Source: Pipra filicauda (taxonomy: Eukaryota; Chordata; Aves; Passeriformes; Pipridae). From it: 64,000 nt of DNA. Positions within the stretch are counted from its first letter, which is position 1. Every line of letters begins with the position of its first letter. Positions 48,149 to 60,394 of the stretch are shown here, one piece after another. Location: NCBI RefSeq assembly GCF_003945595.2, contig NW_024104559.1:62001-126000 (forward strand), in the 5' to 3' direction. The notes beneath the pieces are model-generated. The model searched no databases. It was not told where the DNA came from and saw only the letters and a list, made by a program, of their open reading frames with translations. The position numbers were made by a program, and so were the translations under genes.

Positions 48149-49865
48149 CTAATTTGAGGCAATGAGACTTGATTTGTACTACTTCCTTCTGGCTGGATGC
48201 CACTGGATTATTTCAGGCAGCAATCCTTCCTGAGAACTTGTGAAGTCATAGAAAGGTTGTATTTGATTTCAGAGAATTTCCCAGGTTTCTGTTATCAGAC
48301 TATGGAACTGAAGAGACAAACTACACCTCCCAGCTGTGGGGCTGCCCAGGCACTGGAGACACCATCCAGGAGAATAAAGGTTGGGACATATCCAGGCAGA
48401 GGCAGAATTCCTACGATCCCAGCATGCAGGCAAATACCAAGGAAGCTGGATAAACCTATAGGATCTATGATAAGCCCTAGGATCCTTAAACCAATAAATA
48501 TAACATCAGCTGCTGTGCTTCACTTCCTTCTAGCAGTGAAGTCCTGCTGGAAGCAACAGTCCCTCTGTACCAGTTTTAAATATTTAGGCTGTGTGGCTGA
48601 TTTGGTTTTAGTACAGTGTCTACACAACCAGTAATTTTCAGTAATTTGCATGTCAGGAGAATTGCTTATACACAGGCATCCAGGTAGCTGATTGTAATTT
48701 ATCTGACATCCCACACCGGCAAAGAGCTGCGGGGAGGAGAGGAAGGGTCAGGGCTGTGGTTGTTTCCAGACTGGAATGAAAATCCAGCCATAACTTCCTC
48801 TAAACAACAGGGGATTTCAGCTGGGAAAAAATCAGCCCCTGTGAGGAAAAGCAATCAAATAGCAGTCTTGATTATGAAAATCAAAATGGTGAAAGACTGG
48901 TGACATTTACTCTGCTATCACAGCTGCACCTGCAGAATGACCACTGGTACGGGCTGAGGGAGGCTACAAGGAATCATAATTTGCATGGATAGGTAGAGGA
49001 TTAAAGCAAAGAAGCAAATAAAATCCTAATTCATTAACAAAACCGACAGTGAAAGGCTGTAAGACAAGCACAGAATCAATTTCAATTTGAACTGCAGAAT
49101 AAATCAGGTGCAACAAGGCTTTGATTTACAGGTCACACATCTTCCTGCAGGATGTTATCAGCCAGGACCAGCCACTGCCAGTTTAGAGGCACGTGAACCT
49201 AAAGTCAGGGCAGGTGAGGTCACCCAGAGAACGTGTGAAGGAGTTGAAGCAGCAGCAGCAGCAGCTCCTCCAAAATACCCTCACAAAAGCAGGGGATGAA
49301 TTTTTTCATAAAACAGAGAATGACGATGGAAAATGCCACGAGGTTCAAGACAAGGAAGGAGATGGATCATGAAGCCAAAATAGCTTCTCAAAGAAGTGAC
49401 AGGGAAACAGTTCATCCACTCTCCAAGGTTTATATGTTCAGGTTGCAGCAGCTGGAGCCCCACTCAGGGATTAGCAAGGAAGATTTTTAACAGCAAAAAG
49501 GCAAGAGATAAGTGGCCAAACCACTTTTAACAAGCAGCAAACAGACAGAAACTACATGAAACTGTTGATTTTGGCAAATAAACTTCCAGCATTAAGAAAA
49601 ACAGCAGTGAAACACTACGCAGAAAACTCAACAGTGGTTTTCCCAAAGCTGAAGTCCATCAGTGTTCCAGGAATGATGGTATTTGCTGGATGGCAGCACA
49701 GAGGAAAACATGTGACTGCTCTGCAAACCCTGGGGCCAGCAAAGCTCTGCAAGGAAGCAGCAAAATTCCTCAGTGGGAAAGAGAAAATACCTGGTAAACT
49801 GGGAAGATCTTCTGCAGTGTCCTTCTCAGCAAGATAGAAGAGGTGGTTGTGGTAAACCCTGAGGG
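48149..49865. other. Unique sequence, no gene recognised
   Basis: A short CAG run lies at 49248-49265. ORFs to 145 codons (48197-48634) show no domain. No transposon recognised. Confidence 0.5.
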
Positions 49866-49918
49866 AGGAGTATCATAGTTTGACCCACAAGAACATACAT
49901 TTCTATGATTCTATGATA
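49866..49918 (+). mobile_element. CR1-type 3' tail remnant
   Basis: ACATTTCTATGATTCTATGAT is the end signature of a plus-strand CR1. The body upstream is too short or diverged to place. Another CR1 body begins immediately after it. Confidence 0.55.
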
Positions 49919-50030
49919 TATAAAAGATGTATAGATGTGTCACTTGAGGACATGGGTTAGTGGTGGCCTTGACAGTGCTGGGTTAATGGTTGGACTCAAT
50001 GACCCTAGAGGGCTTTACCAACCATATGAA
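49919..50030 (+). mobile_element. CR1 LINE, 3' fragment (GGACATGGGTT subfamily)
   Basis: GTCACTTGAGGACATGGGTTAG, GCTGGGTTAATGGTTGGACTC and CCCTAGAGGGCTTTACCAACC are in CR1 order. The final tail is lost. It abuts the tail remnant at 49866, so one copy inserted at or into the end of another. Confidence 0.75.
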
Positions 50031-53000
50031 CAAATCAAAATAGCAAAAATTGTAATTAAAAACCCCTGTAATCAACAGACCAGTCTCTGGGCTAAGGGAA
50101 TCATCATCAAAAAGCCTCTAGATTGCAAAAAGCACTTGACAGTGCCCACTGCAGCACACCTGGGGTGCCTGGAGGTGTAATACAACACAAAAGGTGGCTC
50201 TGTCAGGTGCCATCCCAAGGTCAGGGTGCCCCCTGGCAGCTCATTTGCCTGATGCTACAGCAGTGCTGAAGTCACAGGTGAGTTTGCCCCCACCTGTGAC
50301 TTGGCAGTGCCACCAACCTGACTGCAAGAAATAAATAGCAAGATTCCTTAGGAAGTACACAATGGGCTTTCAACAATGGCTACATCAAAGAATATATCAA
50401 ATATTGTAATGACAGCATCACTCTGGTAAATGACAGCTTAGCCAACATTGAAGTGAGGACCAGAAGGTAGTGCAGAGCTGTGGGGAAAATACTGATGATA
50501 TTCACATTGAAAACAAGCTTGGCAATCACTGCAGTGGTTTCTGTTTCAATAACAGCTTCGGAAGGTAGGGATGACAATTAACAAACTCCTTTGCATGTGT
50601 TGGCAGCAAAAATCTCCTGTGCTGTGAAGATTTCAGAGAGGAAACAATGCTGTGAATTAGAAGATGGCCATTGCCTGGACCATCTTAGAAAAAATATTTG
50701 GTCATTGAAACTCTGCAGCTTTGCATCAAAAAGGGCCTTTTTCCTTCTTTCATTTCTGTCATAACATGTGAATGTGACAACTGAAAATCCATAGTGGATA
50801 CAGGCAGATATGGAATAGCTTTGAGAGCAAATACCACAGGAAAATCTTGATAACAAATAAAATTTATTTCTAAAAATTCAGGGAATGATGAGATCTCTGA
50901 AGTTATCCAAAAGACACGGTCTGATGTATCTGCTAAGAAAAAGGTCAACACATCTGGCCATATCTGGAGAGCAGAAAGAAGATGTGAGGGATCTGTCTAA
51001 AAAGTCCCTTTCTAACTCTCTTCACCCCCTATTCAGAGGAGAAAATTTAGTATGTTTAACTATGCAAATGTAGGCTGGAGAAAGGATGGGCTTTAAAAAT
51101 TGCTGGGGAGGGCTGAAATCAATCCAATGGGGTGAGAAAAGAGCTCTTGTGGTGAGTTGAAACATAAATGGATGGATGGGGCAGGGAGCACCTGGAAGTA
51201 ACAGAGGAGGAAGGAAACAGTCCATGAAGGAAGCAACAAGAAGTGAGAACTGATGATAACAAGAGGCCTGAGGAAGGGTGGATGAAAAGGGAAGCAATTT
51301 GGAAAGCAATATTAGGGTTTATATAATATAATATAAGCCGTGTAGGAAACCAGCCAGGTGAGACATTGCAAAGGTGTCTGTGCACACAGGCAAGAGAATG
51401 GGACAAAGGGAAAGGGAAAGTAATAATGCTCTGCAGAAAATGGGGAGGCTGTGGCACAGGAACAGCCACAGAGCAGAGCATGGGAAGAGTCAGAGCAGGG
51501 AATCCTGAGATCCTGGTAATCCCAGCAGGACAATCTGGACACAGCACTGAGCACGGGAGCTCTGGCTCAGCCTGCACAGTGGGGTCATCTAACAAGGTCA
51601 GGAGGAGTTTTAGATCACATTCCCAATTATTAATGCCCATAAAGCCTTTTGGCTGTTTTCCTACATCCAGGACAGGTGATCCACAGGTAGATCTGGGCTA
51701 CAGGTTTTTCTGGTTTGCCCATTGATGTCACAAGACTTTTTGCTTCTCCTGCAAAATCCTCCTGGGGGTCCAGCAGTGCAGAAGGGATGCCAGACTCTCT
51801 CACATCCCGCCATCACCAGGAATGTGTGTTCCCCTCTGGTCTTACTGCTCTGCAGCTGCACAGCCTTGGAGCAGCTCCAGCCACAAGCTGGTACAAATTT
51901 GCTATTAACTCAGCCTGTTCCTAATAAAAAAATAACAGCAGCACTAATGGGTCAGACCAACTGTCCATCTGGTCTAATTTCCTACAAAGAAAGAGGTTTA
52001 AAAAAGTTAATTGGTAGAGTTGCTTATGAGGTGAGTGGAGGTGGGTGAACACGTGCAGTAAAATTTCACAGGTCTCAAGCCATTTACTTGCAGGTGAAAC
52101 ATATTTCTGCTGTCTGTCATGTTCTGCAGCAGGTTCAGGTCTATTCTGCAACTAAACTGTCAGATCAATACTAGTGAAAGGTTACTAAAAATGTGAGGTT
52201 TGTTTGCTAGCTGACCAGCCCCTGGCCAAATTCTTGCATTACCTGGAAAGTGAACCAAAGGATCCAAGACTCAAACAAACAGACCTTGAGAAGGATGAGG
52301 AAGGACTAATTTTGGAGGAATTACATAGCTCCATAAGCCCGGGGTTGTCTTTGGCAGGGCAATGGCAAGCACCAACAGAGAGCAGAGCTCTCTTATCCCC
52401 TCTTTCTCCAGATGCAGTTAATTAGTCATTGCAGTGGTGTAGAAAGTTTTTGGTGACCCTGGACCACGCTTGTAAGAAGGAATGGACATTAGTGAGACTA
52501 AAATGAGCACAGCAATCAGTGTTGTCTGTGGCTTAAAGCCCCAGATTTAAAACTGTGAAAACACTCTGCTTTTACAAAGTCTGTGTTTGGGTGCCACTGT
52601 CCCTGACCTCTGCCATGGAGCAGGTTTGCAGCCAGGGGAAGAAGCCTTGAAAAGCTCATTCTGCTCCAGGAAACTGCAGCAGATGAGAGCTCAGCCAGCC
52701 TGCCCATGGTCCCCTTCTCCCCACACAGCCCAGTGGTGGTGGGAACAAGGATTCCAGTGAGCGCTGCCACCACTGCTCCAATCAAAGCTCCTGCAAGGAG
52801 CTCAGTACCCACAGGTGCTGAGCAGACCCCCAGTAAAGGCTTTTGGCAGCCAGGAGAGTCTCCACTGATCAACAGCACAATCGCCCCCTGCCCTGGCCAC
52901 CAAGGGGCTGGTGACAGGCTAATGGGGACACAGCACAGGGCAGCAATAGCAGGGCACCCTTCCCACTGCAAGCAGCTCATTACAGCTCTGACCTAAGGAG

Positions 53001-53479
53001 ATCTGGGCTTATTTCTGTAGCTGGTGGAACTAGTGGTTTACATATAAATTATCTGATGAATGTAGCCTTGTTTTCCGTTCATGAATCATTCATGACCTGA
53101 GTCCAATTTTGGCAAAAATGTGTATTTTCTGTGAGCCTCCTCTGAGTTGTGCTGAGCTCTGGGGTGTGCGCAGGCTGCCCATCAGGGCTCTTGGCTGCAC
53201 AGAGCCCAGAGTCAGACAGGTAACTCTCATGATCCAATTTTTGCCTCCATTACTGGACAGCTTAATGGCTTAAAACCAGGTGTAAAATGCTAATGTCAAA
53301 CAGTCATTTTCTTCAGACACGAATCCCCTTGCTTACCTTCAAAGATGTATGTTTTATGAGCTGCACCTGTTCTTCAAACTTCCCTGTAGATTAAAATCTT
53401 CTTTACGTGCACCTGGGCTGCCATTGCACAGCACATTCCAGCCACAAAGCCAGTCCTTCCCGAAAAACATCACACAGGA
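50031..53479. other. Mostly unique sequence, no gene recognised
   Basis: At 51945-51985, GGGTCAGACCAACTGTCCATCTGG resembles a motif of ancient reptile/bird CR1-like repeats. A shorter echo (CATTGGGTCAGAGTGCAGG) lies at 56076. A minus-strand ORF of 154 codons (52516-52980) has a hydrophobic run but no recognised family. TATAATATAATATAAG lies near 51320. Confidence 0.5.
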
Positions 53480-54580
53480 ACCTATCCCTGGTCCTGACAC
53501 CCAGGTCCTGTTGCAGCTCCATTAAGACCTTTGTAATACACAGTTCATGCTCCACCTCACACGGCTGTTGAAGGGTTTTTGCCCCAGCTTGTTGCTATAT
53601 CAACTTTCCTTTAATTTCAAGCCTAAATTAACTCGTCCTTGTGCCCATCACTGTTATTTCTTTTCAGCAGTAATTTTCACCTTCTGAGTGTTTGCCTCCC
53701 CATACATTCTACTCTCAGTCTTTACCTAACTAAACTAAGTGCTTTTCTCCTCCCTCAACTGGACAGTCCCTGCATTCCTCTGCTTGTCCTAAATCCCCTC
53801 ATGGCACCGTTCACTGTTCGAACTCTTCCCTCTCACTCCTGGGGGAAGAGAACTGTGCACACTACTCTGATGAGGTCAGACCAACCTTTGTAAAATTGAA
53901 TTAGCTCTTCCCTAGACTTCCAGCCTTAACTGAAAAGGTGAATTGGGTATATCTGATATTTCTTTTTCCCTGAGACAATATAATTGCCACTTAATAGTTA
54001 ACCTGCGATGTCCAAGTACACTCAGATTTTTCTCATCCTCAGCCATTTCTGACAAGTAGAAACCCTGACTGCTGCTCTGTAACTACTTGTCCATACATTA
54101 TATATTATGGTATTTTATCCCTTTTCTATTACTTCAGTTTTCAAGGTCAGTCCTCAGTTAAGAGCCCCGTTGTGTTTGCATTGAGGATGCTCCTTCCATC
54201 CCGTGAGCTCCGAGTGTCATTGTCACTCTCATCCTTCCCCTCCAAGGTCAGTGCAGAAATGAAATATGTTCAGCCCCACTCCTGATCCTCGGGGATGTTT
54301 ACTGGTAACCTCACTTCAGAGTGATAATTCCCCTTTTGCTGCTCCCTGTCATGGGCTCCCCTTTAGCCAGCGCTGTCCCCACTTCACAGTTCCCGTATAA
54401 ATTCTCGGCGCTTTCAGCCGAGCTGATAATTTCCCAAGTGGCACTATATCAAATGATACCTTCAGTCCAGATAGATGAGACATCTTGCATTTCCTTTGTC
54501 TAGGAAAATCATTTATCTTATCAAATTTATCACAAACAGACAGGGTTTGCCCAGAAGAATTTAATCGGCACCAGGACGGC
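53480..54580 (-). mobile_element. Long ancient CR1/L3-like LINE fragment, ORF2 region, reverse orientation
   Basis: Over about 1.1 kb, segments occur in the order of the inverted reverse-transcriptase region of old CR1-type elements: GTGCACACTACTCTGATGAGG (53855), a TTAACCTGCGATGTCCAAG block (53999), GATCCTCGGGGATGTTTAC then TGGTAACCTCACTTCAGAGTG (54284-54322), CTCCCCTTTAGCCAGC (54356), ATTTCCCAAGTGGCACTATATC (54429) and CTTTGTCTAGGAAAATC (54495). All frames are broken. It is far more diverged than the young copies, yet long and collinear. Confidence 0.65.
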
Positions 54581-56654
54581 CGTGACTGCAACGGAAAATT
54601 GGAGGGCAGGGGGTGCTCCCTGCAGCTCTGCTGGACACACACACTTATCGAGGGGACCCTCATTTCAGACACAATATTTCCTCACCTGTAACCCTTGAAA
54701 TGACCCACTCTGCCAACAGAGGCTGTGAATAGATGGTGACTCTCACTCCCAGTAGGGAGGCTGAAGTCACACAGTGATGTATTTTCATACAGCACTTACA
54801 GCCCAGCACTCCGAGGAGAGGAGCTGAAGCATTTACCTGTTTTATTTTGGTTGCTGTTATGTATCTATTTGTTTATTACAAGGGAGAAGGTGCACGTTTT
54901 TTACACAAAACTGATATGTTTAGTGCTTTCATTTTATGTTTTGAGCGGTTAAGCTATTCAGTGTTTAAAGGTAGTATTGGTTCTTTATAACTCCATGCCG
55001 ACAATAGGAGTCTAAGATAATGGAGTCTAAAGAGGGAGATTTTTCCATTCCCACATTGTTTCTGAAATATGGAGCAATCAAATGCACTCACTAGAAGGTT
55101 TCTATCAGTAAATCTTCAGTAAAAGTGTCTTTAAAAGTTTGGGAGAAAGATTGCGGAAGGGAAAATGGCTCACAAAAGTTTTGTGGGAATTCCTCAAAGA
55201 CCCTGGAGCAGGTTTGCTCTAATAGGGATATCAAAATGCCTCTCCCATCCTGGTCATTGTGGTGCTCTGGACCCATTTCAGCAAAGCTCTTAAGTAATCA
55301 GCATTTGTGTTAATTGGAACAGAAAACAAACGTGCTTAAAGTTAAGCACGGGCTTAATTCTCTGCAGGCTGTGAATGGAGAAGCAGATTCCAGCAGGGGC
55401 TGAGGGAGGGAATGCTTGTCCAAATGTCATCCTCCCTGCAAAGTGATTAAGGGGTGCTAATTAATAAAGGAGCATTTGGCTTTTCCTTGTCTCCTGCACA
55501 TCAGCTGGTAGAAGAGTGAAGGGTTAATGTGCTCCATGCCTCCAAAGCACAGCAATGCCCATGTGAGGTGGCAGGAGGCTCTGTGCTCTCCCCTCCGGTG
55601 CTACGGGATATCCTGAACATCCATCACAAATATTTATTCCCTTTCTCAGGTTCATAATCTTCACAAAATCCTGCCTGCTGATTACAGCCCGAACATTCAT
55701 TGTTTCCAGACCACTAAGAAGTCCCCATCCCTCCTGGGTGTCTGGTTTTAAATTCCTGTTTGTGCACGTTTCCTGAAGTGAATAGAAATGTGGGACTTAT
55801 CTGCACATGCAGTTGATATGATCTTCTGCAAAACCTGCCCATGGGCAATTATGCATTGAAAGGGCAATTACACACACACAGTGACCCAATTTGCATACAA
55901 AATCTCGATTATTGCCAGGAATTGCATGTATATCTTTGTGCAAGATTCAGAAAATTGGGCCCCAAAGACATAAACCCTTTTTTTCTGCCATCAAATCGCT
56001 TTTTACTTAAAATGAGAAATGGAATATATATGAGTCATACTAGAAAAAATATTATTATCAGAAAATGAGTATGGTCACATTGGGTCAGAGTGCAGGTCTG
56101 TCCCCACTCTCACCACATCTTTCCCAGCTGAAGGATGAGGAAGACAACCAGCATATCCCAAACCTTGCTCAGCACACTCCCCCAGCCTCCAGAACTCTGT
56201 GGCTCAGTGACTTGCAGAGTCAAAGAAGAGGTTTTATGATTCAATAGCCTGAATTATTCACTAATAAATGGATTATTGTTGCAGATAAAAATTCAAATAT
56301 AGCATAAACCAATTTGGTTTTGCTCGCGTTTGTCCCTATCAATAGAGCATCTGATGAGGAAATATGCTGCAGTGAGCAGATTCTCTGCTCTGCCTCAGCA
56401 CCTCAGGAGTGAGAGGAGAAGGAGAGATGCCAACAGAGGTGTCACCACTGTTCCCTGTGGTGTGTGTCCACCCAGACCTCTGCCAGCACACCAGGCTCTG
56501 GGAGTCAGGGAACAGCCCTGCAAACCTTGTGGGGCAACTTTGGTCTTGGCTACAACAAGGACCAGAGGCAGAAACCTCTGGGTTCAAGGTATTTCTGTGT
56601 AGGACTGATGGGAACTGCTGGTGGTCCATGCTGGGGGATTTGCAGGACAAGGGG
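54581..56654. other. Unique sequence, no gene recognised
   Basis: AT-rich, with a 20-bp palindromic site at 55331 and a near-duplicate GGAGTCTAA at 55007 and 55021. GCTAATTAATAAAGGAGC near 55457 adds to an enhancer-like look. No protein family recognised. Confidence 0.5.
55331..55350. promoter_or_regulatory. Inverted repeat CGTGCTTAA-AG-TTAAGCACG
   Basis: Nine-base perfect arms with a two-base centre. The TTAAGCAC halves are loosely like NK2-class homeodomain sites. A perfect palindrome this long is expected roughly once in a window this size, so it may be chance. Confidence 0.25.
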
Positions 56655-56905
56655 GAGTGGCTTCAAACAGAGGGCAGGGTTAGATGGGATATTAGGAAGA
56701 AATTCTTCCCTGTGAGGGTGGGGAGGCCCTGGCACAGGTTGCCCAGAGAAGCTGTGGCTGCCCCACCTCTGGAAGTGTCCAAGGCCAGGTTGGACGGGGC
56801 TTGGAGCAACCTGGGCTAGTGGAAGGTGTCCCTGCCCATGGCAGGGGATGAAACAAGATGAGCTTTAAGGCCCCTTCTAATCCAGGCCATTCCATGATTC
56901 TGTGA
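56655..56905 (+). mobile_element. CR1 LINE, 3' fragment
   Basis: Near-consensus copy: GGGTTAGATGGGATATTAGG, GAAGAAATTCTTCCCTGTG, GGTTGCCCAGAGAAGCTGTG, GGTTGGACGGGGCTTGGAG, CCCTGCCCATGGCAGGGG and tail CATTCCATGATTCTGTGA. The best-preserved copy with 60395. Confidence 0.93.
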
Positions 56906-57450
56906 AATCCCCATCTCACCTACTTCAGAGTCCAAAACGTGGCGTATGAGACAAACCTATTTCCCGACATACAAAGACATCCTCTCGATAAAACACCGAA
57001 ATTTTTAGTGTCCTGAAACGCTTAGCACAACTTCCTGGGAGACAAAAGAGAGCGTGGGGTGAAGCAAGGAAGCCAGACAGCAAGGAAATGTTTATTTGCT
57101 TCATAAACTCCCTGTTAGCAAGGCCGGGAGCGCCTTCCTGCGTGACAGCCCACAAAACACCCGGCGAGCTCCGCATTGTCACCGCGACGCGCCCAATAAA
57201 CCTTCCCCCGATAAATGTTCTCATTCAACCAGGATATTTCCATAACCCCCCCACTTCCCGCTGTCACAGGTATTCAGATTCAAAAAATAAAGCCACCCTT
57301 TATAAAGGCGCATTTAATGAGGGTTTAATGTTGGTGCAGTAAATCTGCAGGCAGCTGGATGTGTTTTTAAGTTTCCTTGACGCCTTTTATTTGTTTAATA
57401 CATGGGTCCATAAAAGCCGTTCCTCTGAGCCTGCTAATGAGCAACAGGGG
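56906..57450. promoter_or_regulatory. CpG-bearing, TTTAT/ATAAA-rich stretch, possible enhancer
   Basis: Unlike its flanks, 57115-57210 carries about ten CpGs (CACCGCGACGCGCCCAATAA). Repeated CAATAAA, GATAAATG, TTTATAAAGG, TTTTATTTG and CCATAAAAG motifs follow. These resemble caudal/posterior-HOX site cores. No ORF or repeat explains the pattern. Inference only. Confidence 0.25.
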
Positions 57451-57660
57451 GCTCACAGCTGTTTAAAACCTGGAACAAGGCATCAAAATGAGGGATGCAG
57501 GAGAGGCTGCTGGAGCAGGGAGCTCCAGATGTGACGAGCAGTGCTTTATGGTGCAGGAAGATGGAGCAGCAGACACGTGGCTGCGGTGTCACACCAGGTA
57601 CAGGTTTGTTCACAGGAGCCCACAGCTCTTCCTTTCATCAGGTGAACAGAACCTCCTGTG

Positions 57661-57787
57661 GGATCACAGAATCCTGGAGTGGTTTGGGTTGGGAGGGAAC
57701 TTAAAGCTCATTTAGTTCCAGTCCCCTGCCATGGGCCTGGACACCTTCCACTAGCCCAGGTTGCTCCAAGCCCCATCCAACCTGGAA
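57661..57787 (-). mobile_element. CR1 LINE, 3' fragment, reverse orientation
   Basis: Inverted 3' end GATCACAGAATCCTGGAGTGG, AACTTAAAGCTCATTTAGTTCC, CCTGCCATGGGCCTGGACAC, AGGTTGCTCCAAGCCCC, truncated after CATCCAACCTGGAATGG. Confidence 0.9.
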
Positions 57788-59899
57788 TGGGGCTTTCAGC
57801 TGGGGAGAAATCCACCACAGAGCAATTTCAAAACTAACCCCTTACTCTCCACTGGAGTGGCTGCTTTCCTGTGATATCTGCAAAAATATTGATAATATTC
57901 TACATGAACATGACTTAAAGTTATTAAGCCTGACCAGTCGAACAGTTCAACAGGGGTTCGAGTACTGTAGATTTAATTGCAAACCATACATTCTGCCATA
58001 CATTAAACCTATTCAGATGACAGGTAATGAAATAATCCTTCAATATCAAAAGCAAGGACTGACATCCCCTGATGAAAAAAAGAGAAACAGCAAAAATATT
58101 ATAGTATTTTGAAAGAAAAGCCACCCAAAATTAGCATCTGCACCACTTGGAGAACACACAAACTTGTGTGTCCCTTGGACACTTCCAGGGATGGGGAGTC
58201 AACAGCAATGATCCCACCTTTAGCCCAAGGTGCAGTGGGAGCCTCAGCGTGGAAGGTTGGCACAGGAGAAGGAAGGGGTGGGAAGAGATAAGAGCTCTGT
58301 GAAGGTCCCTCTGAACTTGAAGTAGACTGCCATGGCTACAGCTGAGCTCTGAAACATCTCCACGGGGGAGTTCTTTTTTGTAATTGAATCTCTGAAGCCT
58401 CTCTGCACCTGCAGCTCATCCAAAATTAGGAATGAGCCCCCAAAAGGGTCAGTGACAGTCCCAGCCAGCACAGTGGGGCAGGATTAGCTCCCATGACGCA
58501 GCAGCAGCACCTTGTTTCTGGGGGAGGTGCTGCTGTGGAGAGCACTGGGGGGTCACCACCACCTGCCTCTGCCACCCTGGCCCTCCTCAGTGCTGAGGGT
58601 GATGATGCTGTAGCTAAGAAATAGCTGTGAGGAGGCAGTGCCCAAACATCTACATTGTACAAAGGAAAATAAGCACCTGGGAGCATCCAGAACCAGCCAA
58701 AGTTGGAGAGAACTTTCCTTTGAACATTTCCCATCAGAAAGATGAAGCTATTAATCAAAGTAAAGATTTTTTTTTGAATGAATTTTGGGTTGAGAAACCG
58801 TTTTGGAAAAAGGAAATCCTTTGGAGAAATATCTAAACGAGGGTATTTTTTCTTGATGTCTTTCCATTGTACAGCAACAAGACATCTATTTTATTTTAAA
58901 TTAATTAAAAATGGAAAATTAAAGTCTTGGGTTTCATGAGAAAGATTTTTTTTACTTTAATTTCCCTGACTGAGTTTTATAAATCGCTTCAGCCTGACGT
59001 GAAATGATTTCTTTTTACATTTCTTCATTTGGGTTGTGCAACCGGCAGAAAAATCAGTTCTTTGCACATCTTTGCTCTCGAATATATTGAATTCCTCTGT
59101 GAAGATGGAATGGATGGGAACCCTCGTGAACTACGTAATTCAGATGAATAGTGTCTTCAAAGTCAATTACCACTGTGCAGAGATGATATCTACTTCTGCC
59201 TCAGCTGGACTCTCCAGCTCAATTTTTGCTCTTCCCCAGAACTTTCTGAAGATTCCTTTTTTCCCAGGTGAACCACCAGGAGACCCCACTGTTGTGCATG
59301 TGGATTAATTAGAGCAAGGAGGTGTAAAACAGCCTCCAAACCCCAAGTACTGCACTGTAAGGTGACTCTCTAATGCCTTTTCACACCTTGGTCCATACGT
59401 CTTCTTTATGAACAGCTCTAGTCCCACCCTGTTTGGACTCACCAAGGTGGAGAATAGCTCAGTTTTCCCCAAAAGCTGTCGGCTGAGGGACAGTCCAGCC
59501 TCAGCCACAACAGGGCACATCCCCCCAGCCTCTGCTGATGTGCCACAGCAGGTTCCTTCTTGCAGACTGCATCAAATGAAGGGCAAACACCAATAACCAT
59601 GTTAACAGCATGAACATCAGGTCCATTCCAGCTCGTGAAAGGCAAGCATTTCACTTTCCTGTGTGGCTGTTGGTTTAGAACAGGAGAGATGAGAATGCTG
59701 GTCCCTGCCTGCCCAAGGTACCCCTGAGTGAGCAAAGCACTAACCTGCTCTAATTGCCCATCACAGGCAGAAAACCACTGTATTACTCCTTTCCCCATGT
59801 TCACATCCATTGTATTCCTTCCTGTTTAGTCTGGCAACGTGCCACTACAATTCCTGTTCTCTACTGCTGGGGAGATAAATAAGGGCAATTATTCTTATC
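57788..59899. other. Mostly unique sequence, no gene recognised
   Basis: Contains a tiny CR1 scrap at 58165 and AT-rich DNA at 58850-58930. ORFs up to 123 codons lack domains. Confidence 0.5.
58165..58205 (-). mobile_element. CR1 LINE scrap, reverse orientation
   Basis: CCTTGGACACTTCCAGGGATG, about 40 bases with its right neighbours, matches the inverted middle of the CR1 3' end. Both sides are lost, so this is an internally deleted remnant. Confidence 0.6.
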
Positions 59900-60345
59900 A
59901 GAGTTGCTGTAAGAAAGACAACTTCCTCCAGTGCCATGTAAATGCCACTTTTCATTCTTACTTTTATGATTCTTTAGCCAGTTATGGATCCATGTAGCTG
60001 TGCTTATATCAAAGCCAGTTTTAATTTATTTTGAGATTAAAATTTTATGAGAGATTGCATCAGATGCTCTTCTAAAATTCAAATAGACTACACCCACCAC
60101 ATCCCCTTCAGCTAGTAACTGTAATTCTATTTTAATAAGATATTGAATTTGTCTGCAAGTTTATTATTTTTTTTCTGCACAAACCCACCCTCAAAGAAAT
60201 ATTTATCTCCTAATAATTGCCTCAGATTTATAAATTCAATGTATGGTAAATGAGTGTGTTATTCTTTCCCTGTTTTTCTGATGAGTAGGACAATATTTGC
60301 ATTTCTCCCTTCTTCTGGTGCTGCTCAGATATCTCCCAATCTGAA
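59900..60345 (-). mobile_element. Ancient CR1/L3-like LINE fragment, ORF2 region, reverse orientation
   Basis: TTAGCCAGTTATGGATCCATG (59976), GCATCAGATGCTCTTCTAAAATTC followed by AAATAGACTACACCCACCAC (60057-60100), CACAAACCCACCCTCAAAG, GGACAATATTTGCATTTCTCC and CTTCTTCTGGTGCTGC are in the order of the inverted RT region of old CR1-type LINEs. Frames are broken. It ends where a young plus-strand CR1 begins, about 50 bases on. Confidence 0.7.
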
Positions 60346-60394
60346 GGGGACCCACAAAGAAACTGGAGGTTGACTCTTCATCAGGAACTGTAGA

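Noticed and set aside
50262..50277. Strong donor CACAG|GTGAGT at 50277/50278
   Set aside because: No credible acceptor upstream at exon distance. Single donor matches are common by chance.
51119..51640. 173-codon ORF on the minus strand
   Set aside because: Low-complexity Ser/Pro/Leu/Cys composition mirrors purine-rich DNA on the plus strand. No family features.
52000..52030. Perfect donor GAG|GTGAGT at 52030/52031
   Set aside because: Upstream acceptor candidates lack a pyrimidine tract, so no exon was called.
52516..52980. 154-codon minus-strand ORF with a hydrophobic, membrane-like run
   Set aside because: The hydrophobic stretch is one alternate reading of a GC-rich segment, with an open frame on the opposite strand. 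No start context, no homology recognised.
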